This document shows, in pieces, positions 1 through 8,548 of a stretch of 64,000 nucleotides of DNA. The translations under genes and the position numbers were made by a program. Below the pieces are notes generated by a model. That model was not told the DNA's origin, made no database searches, and was given only the letters and a program-made list of their open reading frames with translations. Positions within the stretch are counted from its first letter, which is position 1. Every line of letters starts with the position of its first letter. The stretch is from CAZYFH01 sp964646815 (GTDB lineage Bacteria; Acidobacteriota; Vicinamibacteria; Vicinamibacterales; UBA8438), in assembly GCA_964646815.1 (NCBI GenBank), contig CAZYFH010000001.1, forward strand, positions 148,137-212,136. Reading direction: 5' to 3'.

Positions 1-1857
1 TACGCCGTCTATCACGGACCGCAGGGACTGGCAGGGATCGCCACACGCGTACACGGTCTGGCACAGAGGCTTTCAGAACAACTGGTCGCGCTCGGGTTCG
101 AACAGCGGAACGACGTCTTCTTCGACACCATCAGGGTGGCGGCCCCGTGTGGTGTGCGTCTCGATGGTCTCAGACCGCTGGCCGAGCGGGCGCGACTTAA
201 CCTGTGTTACCACGCGACTGGCGACGTCGGGATCGCGCTCGACGAAACCGCGAGTGACGACGAGGTGTCGGCGATAGCACGGGTGTTTGCCGAGGCGGCG
301 GGGCAACCGTCACCACCGGTCCTCGATGAAACCCCGGCAACTCCATCGCTACCAGGGGATGTTCGCCGCACGACGCCGTTTCTCACCCATCCCGTCTTCA
401 CCACCCACCACTCCGAGCTTCAGATGATGCGCTACCTAAAGCAGCTGGAGCGGAAGGATATCGGGCTCGACACGTCGATGATTCCGCTGGGGTCCTGCAC
501 GATGAAGCTGAACGCAGCGGCCGAGATGCGGCCACTCACCTGGCCACGGTTCGCGGCGCTGCATCCGTTCGTGCCGGTGGGCCAGGCGGCCGGCTACCGC
601 CAAGTGCTCGCGGAGGTCGAGGAGGCGCTCTGCGCGATTACCGGGTTCGACGCCGTCTCGTTGCAGCCGAACTCAGGCGCCCAGGGCGAGTACGCAGGCC
701 TGCTGGTGATCCGAGCGTATCAGCGTGACCGTGGTGAAGAGGGCCGCGATGTTGTGCTCATCCCGGCCTCGGCGCACGGGACCAACCCGGCAAGCGCGGC
801 GATGGCTGGTATGCGGGTCGTCGTCGTGGGATGTGCTCGGAACGGCGACGTGGATCTTGCCGATCTGCGGGCCCGAGCGTTGGAGCATCGCGATCGGCTG
901 AGCGCACTCATGATCACGTATCCGTCTACACACGGTGTCTTCGAAGAAGCCGTCGAGGAGATCTGCGCCGTGGTGCACACGCACGGCGGTCAGGTCTATA
1001 TGGATGGCGCCAATATGAACGCGCAGGTCGGCTTGACGAGCCCGGCGCGCATTGGTGCCGACGTCTGCCACCTCAACCTTCATAAGACGTTCGCGATCCC
1101 GCACGGCGGCGGTGGGCCGGGGATGGGGCCAATCGCTGTTGCCGGCCACCTGGCGCCCTATCTTCCAGGGCATCCACTGGTCCAGCTAGGCGTGCCGTCG
1201 TCGACGGCGATTGGCGCGGTGTCCGCCGCCCCTTGGGGCAGCGCGAGCATCGCGCTCATCTCATACGCGTATATTCGACTTCTGGGACGCGGGGGGCTTA
1301 CGGACGCGACCAAGGTGGCCATTCTCAACGCCAACTACATCAAGTCACGCCTCCAAGCGCGTTTCGACGTGCTGTATGCACGCGCGAATGGGCGGGTGGC
1401 GCACGAGTTGATCTTCGATCTGCGGCCCTTCAACAAGACAACGGGAGTTACCGAGGAAGACGTGGCTAAACGCCTCATCGACTATGGATTCCACGCGCCG
1501 ACCGTGTCGTTCCCGGTTCCAGGGACGCTGATGGTGGAGCCCACCGAAAGCGAACCGCTCGAAGAGCTCGACCGATTCTGTGAGGCGATGCTCTCGATCC
1601 GAGACGAGATCCAGGCCATTGCCGATGGCCGCGCCGATCCTGTGGACAACGTGCTCAGGAACGCTCCGCACACGGCCACCGACGTTGCGGCCGACGAGTG
1701 GCCGCATCCTTACAGCCGACGCGCTGCTGCGTACCCGCTGCCCTTCGTCGAGGCCAACAAGTTCTGGCCGCCCATCAGTCGCGTCAATAACGTGCATGGC
1801 GACCGCAACCTCGTCTGCACGTGCCCGCCGGTCGAGGCGTATGCGGAGCGTGATTAG
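1..1857 (+). CDS. gcvP: Glycine dehydrogenase (decarboxylating), P protein, 5'-truncated by the window
   Basis: This is the PLP-dependent P protein of the glycine cleavage system. It decarboxylates glycine and passes the aminomethyl group to the lipoyl H protein. Frame 1 is open from the first base and reads YAVYHGPQGLAGIA, which belongs to the middle of a full-length fused P protein, so the start lies upstream. The 618 visible codons are roughly the C-terminal two thirds of a usual chain of about 950 residues. The PLP lysine motif HLNLHKTFAIPHGGGGPG is present, with Lys at visible codon 362, and is followed by the glycine-rich loop. The end is intact, with a TAG stop. The other gcv genes would lie to the left. 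No lesion is visible. Confidence 0.96.
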   Translation, partial: YAVYHGPQGLAGIATRVHGLAQRLSEQLVALGFEQRNDVFFDTIRVAAPCGVRLDGLRPLAERARLNLCYHATGDVGIALDETASDDEVSAIARVFAEAAGQPSPPVLDETPATPSLPGDVRRTTPFLTHPVFTTHHSELQMMRYLKQLERKDIGLDTSMIPLGSCTMKLNAAAEMRPLTWPRFAALHPFVPVGQAAGYRQVLAEVEEALCAITGFDAVSLQPNSGAQGEYAGLLVIRAYQRDRGEEGRDVVLIPASAHGTNPASAAMAGMRVVVVGCARNGDVDLADLRARALEHRDRLSALMITYPSTHGVFEEAVEEICAVVHTHGGQVYMDGANMNAQVGLTSPARIGADVCHLNLHKTFAIPHGGGGPGMGPIAVAGHLAPYLPGHPLVQLGVPSSTAIGAVSAAPWGSASIALISYAYIRLLGRGGLTDATKVAILNANYIKSRLQARFDVLYARANGRVAHELIFDLRPFNKTTGVTEEDVAKRLIDYGFHAPTVSFPVPGTLMVEPTESEPLEELDRFCEAMLSIRDEIQAIADGRADPVDNVLRNAPHTATDVAADEWPHPYSRRAAAYPLPFVEANKFWPPISRVNNVHGDRNLVCTCPPVEAYAERD

Positions 1858-2161
1858 TGGACCGTAACTGCTATTTGTAGAGTGAGATCCGAGCCGCGAT
1901 GGCCGGCGCTGGGCCAAGCGTCAGCGCGGTCATAGCCGGCGTGTCTGCTCCCTCGTCGCGTCTTGTCGGCCGCGCGCCTATGACCACTCCCGATTCATCC
2001 GACACAGGCCACTAGTTGTCGTGACCGCCGGGACCGTGAGCACAAGAGTTGGCTTCTGGGGACAAAAACGACGCGCGCACAGCGTGCCTCGCGACCGAGG
2101 GAGTGGGCACGCGAGTTCCGACGCAGCGGTCACAGGGGCTTGGATGCAGCCCGCTCTAAAT
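1858..2161. other. Convergent intergenic gap without a recognisable gene
   Basis: These 304 bases separate the convergent ends of gcvP and the class IV aminotransferase gene. No reading frame here has the composition of a gene. An 8-base inverted repeat (GGTCATAG near 1929, CTATGACC near 1978) has a loop of about 40 bases and no T-tract, so I do not call it a terminator. Confidence 0.5.
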
Positions 2162-3040
2162 TCAGACGCTTTTCATCGTCAGATCGCGCGCCATGCGCGA
2201 AAAGGCGGCGGCCAGCTCACATGTGATCGGACCAGGTATCCCGGTGCCAACGGCGCGGTCAGCCAACCTTGTCACGGCAAGCACCTCGCGCGTCGTGCCG
2301 GTGAGGAACATCTCGTCGGCGGTGTCCAGATCGATGACCCGCAGCGTCTGCTCGCGCACGGGGATCCCGACCTCGGCTCCCACCTCAAAGACGAAGTTCC
2401 GTGTAACGCCCTCGAGCAGTCCCGTTGCTAGGGGCGGCGTCAACGCCTCGCCGTTGCGCACGAGGAAGATGTTGGACTGGGCGCATTCCGCCAACTCGCC
2501 CTTGTAGCTGCACATCAGTGCCTCATCCGCGCCCGCACGCAAGGCCTCTTGCATTGCGAGCGCGTTGTTGAGCAGATTGTTCGATTTGATTCGCGGGCTC
2601 ACGGCGCCCGGGTGATTGCGGAGGACGGAAGACAGCACGACCGTGGCACCCCGCGCGGCGAGGTCCGGCGGCGTCTCGGCATGGGGTCGAGCGATGATCA
2701 CGACGGTCGGCGTGGGACAGGCGTTGGGATCGTAGCTCAACTCGCCGACGCCCCGCGTGAGGAGAATTCGGATATAGCGTTCGCCGGGCGCGTCGACGGC
2801 GGCCATCGTGTCGCGGATCGACGTTTCGAACGCCAGGTCGTCCAGTGGGACGGGTAGCGCGATGGATGCGGCGGAGGCGCGCAGGCGAGCGAGATGTCGG
2901 TCGAGGAGGAATGGTTGGCCGTTGTAGGTGCGGAGGGTTTCGTAGACGCCTTCACCATACAAGAAGCCGTGATCGAACACAGACACCGACGCGCCACCCT
3001 CGTCGGTGAGCACGCCGTTTACGTTGACGACTACGATCAT
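2162..3040 (-). CDS. Class IV aminotransferase (branched-chain amino acid aminotransferase-like)
   Basis: A 292-residue fold-type IV PLP enzyme. The start MIVVVNVNGVLTDEG and the motif SVFDHGFLYGEGVYETLR are typical of the ilvE / D-amino-acid transaminase / aminodeoxychorismate lyase family. The PLP lysine is probably in IKSNNLLNN, and LAECAQSNIF supplies the conserved Glu/Asn region. Length matches the family. The likeliest role is transfer of amino groups to branched-chain 2-oxoacids, but the D-amino-acid and 4-amino-4-deoxychorismate enzymes look alike at this level, so no symbol is given. It is divergent from nnr, with only about 50 bases between the starts, so their promoters must be close together. 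Confidence 0.88.
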   Translation of the reverse strand: MIVVVNVNGVLTDEGGASVSVFDHGFLYGEGVYETLRTYNGQPFLLDRHLARLRASAASIALPVPLDDLAFETSIRDTMAAVDAPGERYIRILLTRGVGELSYDPNACPTPTVVIIARPHAETPPDLAARGATVVLSSVLRNHPGAVSPRIKSNNLLNNALAMQEALRAGADEALMCSYKGELAECAQSNIFLVRNGEALTPPLATGLLEGVTRNFVFEVGAEVGIPVREQTLRVIDLDTADEMFLTGTTREVLAVTRLADRAVGTGIPGPITCELAAAFSRMARDLTMKSV

Positions 3041-3091
3041 CTGCTATTCGTAACATAATTCACAGAGGAGGGTTGCCACCGGCCGCGGGTC

Positions 3092-4642
3092 ATGCGAGTG
3101 CTCGACGCTGCTCAGATGCGGGCTGCCGATCGTCTCACGATCGAGGAGATCGGGATTCCGTCGATTGTGCTCATGGAGAACGCGGGCCGGCAGGTCGTCG
3201 CCGCGATGGAGGCGTCGTGCGACGACCTTGCACACTCACGGGTGGCGGTCCTCTGCGGGCGCGGTAACAACGGTGGCGACGGTTTTGTGGTGGCACGCGC
3301 GCTTGCGCAGCGCGGTCTCCAGGTTGACGTCTTCCTTGTGGGTCAAGCGGCTGATGTGCACGGTGATGCGCGCACCAACCTCGACATCGTGAAGCGCCTC
3401 GGTATTTCGGTGGCGGAGTGTCATGACACGGCAGCCTGGGAGCGACACGGCCCCGAACTCGCCAGGTGCGATCTCGTCGTCGACGCCCTCGTCGGAACCG
3501 GCTTGACCGCGCCGCTCGCGGGACTCCTTGAGACGGTGGTTACAGACGTCGACGGCACGGGCCTACCTGTCGTGGCCATTGATGTGCCGTCGGGTCTCTC
3601 GGCAGATACGCCGAAGGTGATCGGTGCGTGCGTACGAGCCCGCGTGACCGTGACGCTCGGTGCACCAAAGATCCCCCTGGTGCTCGCGCCGGCGGCCGAC
3701 CACGCCGGCAAGCTCATTGTGGCCGACATCGGGATTCCGGAGCGGGTGATCGATGAGCTCGAGGGTCAACGGATCGAACTGCTGACGCCGGGGCAGGTGC
3801 GATCGCGAGTTCCCATCCGCGCGCGCGACGCGCACAAGGGTGACTGTGGCCACGTCGTGCTGGTGGCGGGGTCGCCGGGAAAGACTGGCGCAGCACGTCT
3901 GGCGGGCCTCGGCGCCCTCCGTTCAGGTGCCGGGATCGTCACTGTGGCGACGCCGGCCTCGTCGGCCGGTCTCGTGGCGTCAGTACCGGAGTACATGACG
4001 GCGGCACTCACGGAGTCGGATGGGGGGATGGCGGCGACGGCCGCCGTCGAGGAGGTGTTGGCGCTGCCGGCAGATGTTGTTGGCGTCGGGCCAGGGCTCG
4101 GTCTCGGTGACGGGCCGCGCGCGCTTGTGCGCGGGCTGGTCGAGCGGGCACCGGTCCCGCTCGTGGTCGATGCTGACGCCCTGAACGCGCTGGCTGACGA
4201 TCCGGCAGTCCTTCGGTCGCGTCGGGAACGGGAGACGGTCATCACGCCGCACCCGGGGGAGATGGCGCGTCTCACGGGGACGACGACTACCGATGTCCAG
4301 GCGAACCGCGTCGATTGCGCCCGAGTGTTTGCGACCGAGCATGGCGTGCATGTCGTGCTCAAGGGCGCGCGCAGCATCCTCGCAACGCCAGACGGCACCG
4401 TGTTCATCAATCCGACCGGAAATCCGGGGATGGCCACCGGCGGCACGGGCGACGTGCTCACCGGGGTAATCGCGGCCTGGCTGGCCCAGTTACGCGATCC
4501 AACGGCCGCAATGACCGTCGGCGTTCACCTGCATGGTCTGGCCGGCGATCTAGCAGTGGAGCGGGTAGGGGAAACGGCCTTGACCGCAAGCGACCTCGTA
4601 GCGCAACTTGGCGCCGCGGTCAATACACTCACGAGTTCGTGA
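3092..4642 (+). CDS. nnr: Bifunctional NAD(P)H-hydrate epimerase / ADP-dependent NAD(P)H-hydrate dehydratase
   Basis: This is a metabolite-repair enzyme of 516 residues. The N-terminal YjeF_N epimerase domain (about residues 1-215) interconverts R- and S-NAD(P)HX; it carries GRGNNGGDGFVVARAL and the DALVGTGL loop. The C-terminal ribokinase-like dehydratase (about 235-516) regenerates NAD(P)H from S-NADPHX with ADP. It carries HKGDCGHVVLVAGS, ITPHPGEMARLTG and the nucleotide-binding signature GNPGMATGGTGDVLTG. Length is normal for the fused form. The stop overlaps the GTG start of tsaE by 4 bases, so the two are translationally coupled, a common gene order in bacteria. Confidence 0.96.
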   Translation: MRVLDAAQMRAADRLTIEEIGIPSIVLMENAGRQVVAAMEASCDDLAHSRVAVLCGRGNNGGDGFVVARALAQRGLQVDVFLVGQAADVHGDARTNLDIVKRLGISVAECHDTAAWERHGPELARCDLVVDALVGTGLTAPLAGLLETVVTDVDGTGLPVVAIDVPSGLSADTPKVIGACVRARVTVTLGAPKIPLVLAPAADHAGKLIVADIGIPERVIDELEGQRIELLTPGQVRSRVPIRARDAHKGDCGHVVLVAGSPGKTGAARLAGLGALRSGAGIVTVATPASSAGLVASVPEYMTAALTESDGGMAATAAVEEVLALPADVVGVGPGLGLGDGPRALVRGLVERAPVPLVVDADALNALADDPAVLRSRRERETVITPHPGEMARLTGTTTTDVQANRVDCARVFATEHGVHVVLKGARSILATPDGTVFINPTGNPGMATGGTGDVLTGVIAAWLAQLRDPTAAMTVGVHLHGLAGDLAVERVGETALTASDLVAQLGAAVNTLTSS

Positions 4643-5103
4643 TCTACACGCACGAGAGCCAATCGGAAGACGATACCTTCCAGATCGCGCACGCGCTCGC
4701 GAGCGGTCTCCCGCGCCGGGCCGTGGTGTTGCTGGTCGGCGATCTCGGTGCCGGCAAGACGGCGTTCGTCCGTGGGCTGGTCGAGGGTGCCGGCGGTCGG
4801 GCGGACGATGTCAGCAGCCCGACCTTCGTCTTGATTCAGGAGTACGGCGGACCACGGCCCGTCGCGCACGTCGATTTGTATCGTCTTCGCAGACCGGAAG
4901 TTGAGGCGCTCGAGGAGGAGATCGCGGATCTGCGGGCTCGCGACGGCATCGTCGCGATTGAATGGGCCGACCGGTTGACGCGGCCGATAACGGGCGCGGT
5001 GCACGTGCACATCGACGACCGCGGCGGCGACGCGCGCACGATCTGCATTGATGCCGAGCGGACCATGAGTGGCCGCGCGGACCCGGACCGCGAGCCGCGC
5101 TAA
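4639..5103 (+). CDS. tsaE: tRNA threonylcarbamoyladenosine biosynthesis ATPase TsaE
   Basis: TsaE is a small P-loop ATPase that works with TsaB and TsaD in making t6A37 of tRNAs. The start is GTG 4639, overlapping the nnr stop as GTGA. From there the 154-residue product begins VIYTHESQSEDDTFQIAHAL, as expected for the family. Walker A is GDLGAGKTAF, followed by SSPTFVLIQEY and the Walker B-like VAHVDLYRL; AIEWADRL is the conserved C-terminal motif. Reading further upstream in this frame only runs through nnr and is not coding. The C-terminus ends in a short polar tail. Confidence 0.95.
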   Translation: MIYTHESQSEDDTFQIAHALASGLPRRAVVLLVGDLGAGKTAFVRGLVEGAGGRADDVSSPTFVLIQEYGGPRPVAHVDLYRLRRPEVEALEEEIADLRARDGIVAIEWADRLTRPITGAVHVHIDDRGGDARTICIDAERTMSGRADPDREPR

Positions 5104-5158
5104 CTACGGCGCTGCGCTCAGGCCTCTCGGTCTGACACAGTTGCAGTAGCGCCCCGGT

Positions 5159-6898
5159 TTAGGGCAGCCTGAAGACGAAGAGCATGTTGCCGCGAGGTGG
5201 CTGCCGGATCTCCCGGGTGAGGCCCCGGTAGCTGACGCCACCGCCGGCCGCGATGGCGATATATTGCACGCCATCGTGCATGTAGCTCACCGGATACCCG
5301 CCTGCGCTGGAGTTGAGGATTGCTCCCAGCGGACGTCGCCGGTCCGGGCATCGAAGGCACGGAAGCGCCGGGCGTCGTCGGTCACGAACACGAGGCCACC
5401 GCCCGTCGTCAGCACCGATCCCCCGATGCCGGCACGCTGGTGATGCACCCAGAGGGTTTCGCCCGTGGCCACGTCCATGGCCGTGAACTGGCCGATCTGG
5501 CCATCGATGTCAGGCGCCTCCTCCAGCGCGATCCGCGCCGAGCCGTGGTGAGCGCCGGCCCGATCCCGGAACGTGTTGAGCGTCAAGTTCATGCAAGTGT
5601 TGTTGGTCGGTGCATACAACGCGTTGGTCCCGGGGTGGTAGGCGGTCGCCTGCCAGTTGATACCGCCGGTCGCGCTCGGGCAGACAAACACAGGCTCGCC
5701 GACCTCCGTAAACTTGAGCGACGAGTTGAGCAGCACTCTGCGGTTCTCCGCATCAATGTCGGCGATGACGTTTTGGTAATTGGTGGGTTGGGCCCAGAGG
5801 AAGGCCCCGGTGGCGGCACCCAGAGCCCACACGATGCCGGTCTTGCCAGGGATGCCGGTCACGATCTTGCGCCGCGCACCAGGGGTGATCGCGCCGTTCA
5901 TCCACGCGACGGTTCCGCGACGCGGCGACACCTCCGTCTCGACGATCAGGCGTGCGAACGGATGGTCGAGATCCCACTCGTCGTTAGGAATGTGCTGGAA
6001 GTACCAGACGATGTTCCCGGTGTCTGCGTCGAAAGCGAGCGTCGAGTTCGTATATAGGACGTCGCCGTCCCCGCTGCACGGAGCCCCACGGAATCGGCAC
6101 CCCAACGCCGGTGTAGATTAGGTTCAGGTCTGGGTCGTAACTTGGCGCGTTCCAGGCCGATCCCCCACGCCGCATCTCATCCGGGATGTCACCCCACGTG
6201 TCATATCCGAACTCGCCGCGGCCCGGAATCGTGTAAGTGCGCCAAACCTCATCGCCGGTTTCCACATCGTGCGCGGACACCCAGCAGCGCGTGTTGAGGT
6301 GGTAGCAGCCTGACATGCCCGCCACGGCCCGTCCCTTAATGACCTGCGGCCCACCCGAGTAGTGGTGTCCGATCGTCCAGTCGCCAACCTGCTCGTCCCA
6401 CTCCACCTCACCTGTGCGCGCGTTCAGGGCCAGTAGATGAGCGTCGTGGGTGGCGCTAATGAGCTTGTCCTCGTAGAGGGCCCCGTTCCGGTTCGCGCAG
6501 GCCATGCTCGCACCGTGCTCGACCTGCGGCCGGCGGTACTGCCAGAGACGCGACCCGTCGCGCACGTCGAGCGCCTCAACGAAGTCACACGCCTGTACTA
6601 GGAACATGATTCCGTCATGCACGAGAGGCGTCGTCTCCTGCTTGCCTTCCTCCATGTTCCAGGTCCAGGCGAGGCGCAGGCGTCCCACGTTGGAGGAATC
6701 GATCTGATCTAGTGGGCTGGGGCACCAGTGACTGTAGGTCCGCCGCCACATGAGCCAGTCGCTAGGTGGCGGGTCCACCAGCATGTCCTGGGTCACCGAG
6801 GTGTAGCTGTCGGCGACGGACTGCGCCGATAAAAACGCGCCGGTGAGGAAGAGGCAGATCGAGACGATGCCAAGGACCGACCGCGACGCGGCTCGCAT
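5159..6898 (-). pseudogene. PQQ-dependent alcohol dehydrogenase (quinoprotein), two frameshifts
   Basis: The frame starts at ATG 6898 behind a GGGGGA Shine-Dalgarno-like stretch, with a signal peptide (SVLGIVSICLFLTGAFLSAQ). It then reads as a periplasmic eight-bladed quinoprotein: DSSNVGRLRLAWTW near the N-terminus and AFDADTGNIVWYFQH in a later blade. The frame breaks near 6075-6085, where GVGVPIPWGSVQRG continues as DGDVLYTNSTLAFDADTG in another frame. It breaks again near 5318-5322, where RTGDVRWEQ continues as ILNSSAGGYPVSYMHDG in a third frame that ends LFVFRLP at 5159. Each site looks like one missing base. Rejoined, the protein would be about 580 residues, a normal family length. It is either a recent pseudogene or carries two sequencing errors. 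No cytochrome c domain is present. Confidence 0.85.
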
Positions 6899-7014
6899 GG
6901 GAATGTCCCCCGCTAACCGTTTATGGTCTTGGTGCAACCGGTAGCGGTCTACGGATATCGATGGCGGTGCTGGCCGAAGCCCGCGCCGATGTCCCCTGAC
7001 CTCAGAGGGAGCGC

Positions 7015-8544
7015 CTATTCGCTCCGGTAGTTCGGCGCTTCCTTGGTGATGACCACGTCGTGCACGTGGCTCTCACGGACACCGGCCGGCGTGATACGGA
7101 CGAGCTCCACGTCGCGTCGCAGCGTCGAAATGGTGGCGGTTCCGCAATAGCCCATGCCCGCTCGTAGGCCACCGACCAGTTGATGGATCATCGCGGAGAC
7201 GCTGCCCTTGTGCGGCACTCGCCCTTCGATTCCCTCGGGGACCAACTTCTGCGGGCCTTTGTCCGCCGACGCAGAGAGATCGAACTCCTCCTGAAAATAG
7301 CGGTCCTTGCTTCCCCGCCGCATGGCGCCGATCGATCCCATGCCGCGGTACTCCTTGAAGCTGCGTCCCTGGTACAGGATCAGCTCGCCCGGGCTTTCGT
7401 CGGTGCCGGCGAACAAGCTACCGATCATGACGGTACTGGCACCGACGGCAATTGCCTTCGTGAGGTCGCCGGAGTAGCGGACTCCGCCGTCGGCGATGAT
7501 GGGGACCCCGTGGGGTTCTGCGGCGGCGCTACACTCCGAGACCGCTGTCACCATCGGGACGCCGATGCCCGCGATGATCCGCGTGGTGCAGATGGAGCCG
7601 GACCCGATCCCGACCTTGACGGCGTCGACCCCGACATCAATCAGGGCGCGTGTGCCGTCGTCGGTCGCCACATTGCCTGCGATGAGGTCGACGGAGGGAA
7701 ACTCCCGGCGGAGGCGCTCCGCCATGTCGAGCACGTTCTGGGAATGGCCGTGCGCGCTGTCGAGCACCAGGAGATCCACATGGGCGGCGACGAGCGCCTC
7801 GGCGCGCTCGATGGTGTCGGCAGCAATGCCCACGGCGGCCCCGACCCTGAGTCGTCCGAGGGAGTCCTTGCTTGCGTGCGGGTATTTGATGGCCTTCTGA
7901 ATGTCCTTGACCGTGATCAGGCCACGCAGGTGGAAATCCTTATCAACGACGAGCAACTTCTCGACCCGATGTCGGTGGAGGATCTCCTTCGCCTGTGCGA
8001 GCGTGGTGCCAACGGGGACCGTGATCAGGTTCTTGCGGGTCATCACGTCCGAGATCGCCTGGTGGACGTCGTGCTTGAACCGTAGGTCGCGGTTGGTGAG
8101 AATACCGACCAGCCGCCCTTCGTTGCGCCCGTCCTCGGTGATCGGCACGCCCGAAATACGGTACTTCTTCATCAACTCGAGCGCTTGATACACGCTGCTA
8201 CGCGGTGAGAGTGTGATCGGGTTGACGATCATGCCGCTTTCCGAGCGCTTGACGCGGTCGACTTCTGAGGCCTGCTCGGGTATGTCGAGGTTCTTGTGGA
8301 TGACACCGATCCCTCCGAGCTGCGCCATGGCGATAGCCATCCGGGATTCGGTGACCGTGTCCATCGCAGCGCTGACCAGTGGGACGTTGAGGGCGATGTT
8401 TCGGGTCAGTCGGGTCGATACGTCCACGGCGCTCGGCAGGACGTGTGAGTGCCGCGGCTTCAGTAGTACGTCGTCGAAGGTCAGTGCTGTCGCTAGCTCG
8501 GTGGCGGACCAACGTCCAGTCACTGCATCAGTTTTGAGATCCAT
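7015..8544 (-). CDS. guaB: Inosine-5'-monophosphate dehydrogenase
   Basis: GuaB oxidises IMP to XMP with NAD+, the committed step of GMP synthesis. From ATG 8544 (MDLKTDAVTGRWSATELA) the product has 509 residues. The longer upstream frame runs back into secA and is unlikely. The TIM-barrel start LTFDDVLLKPRHSHVLPS, two CBS domains (about residues 110-230), the catalytic cysteine loop KVGIGSGSICTTRIIAG, the flap and the closing YCGTATISTLRRD region are all present. The start is 4 bases beyond the secA stop, and a GGAG in the last secA codons serves as its ribosome binding site, so secA and guaB are one transcription unit. Confidence 0.97.
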   Translation of the reverse strand: MDLKTDAVTGRWSATELATALTFDDVLLKPRHSHVLPSAVDVSTRLTRNIALNVPLVSAAMDTVTESRMAIAMAQLGGIGVIHKNLDIPEQASEVDRVKRSESGMIVNPITLSPRSSVYQALELMKKYRISGVPITEDGRNEGRLVGILTNRDLRFKHDVHQAISDVMTRKNLITVPVGTTLAQAKEILHRHRVEKLLVVDKDFHLRGLITVKDIQKAIKYPHASKDSLGRLRVGAAVGIAADTIERAEALVAAHVDLLVLDSAHGHSQNVLDMAERLRREFPSVDLIAGNVATDDGTRALIDVGVDAVKVGIGSGSICTTRIIAGIGVPMVTAVSECSAAAEPHGVPIIADGGVRYSGDLTKAIAVGASTVMIGSLFAGTDESPGELILYQGRSFKEYRGMGSIGAMRRGSKDRYFQEEFDLSASADKGPQKLVPEGIEGRVPHKGSVSAMIHQLVGGLRAGMGYCGTATISTLRRDVELVRITPAGVRESHVHDVVITKEAPNYRSE

Positions 8545-8548
8545 CCGC

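Noticed and set aside
1929..1985. Inverted repeat GGTCATAG / CTATGACC after gcvP
   Set aside because: Eight base pairs with a loop of about 40 and no T-run is within chance expectation and not a convincing terminator.
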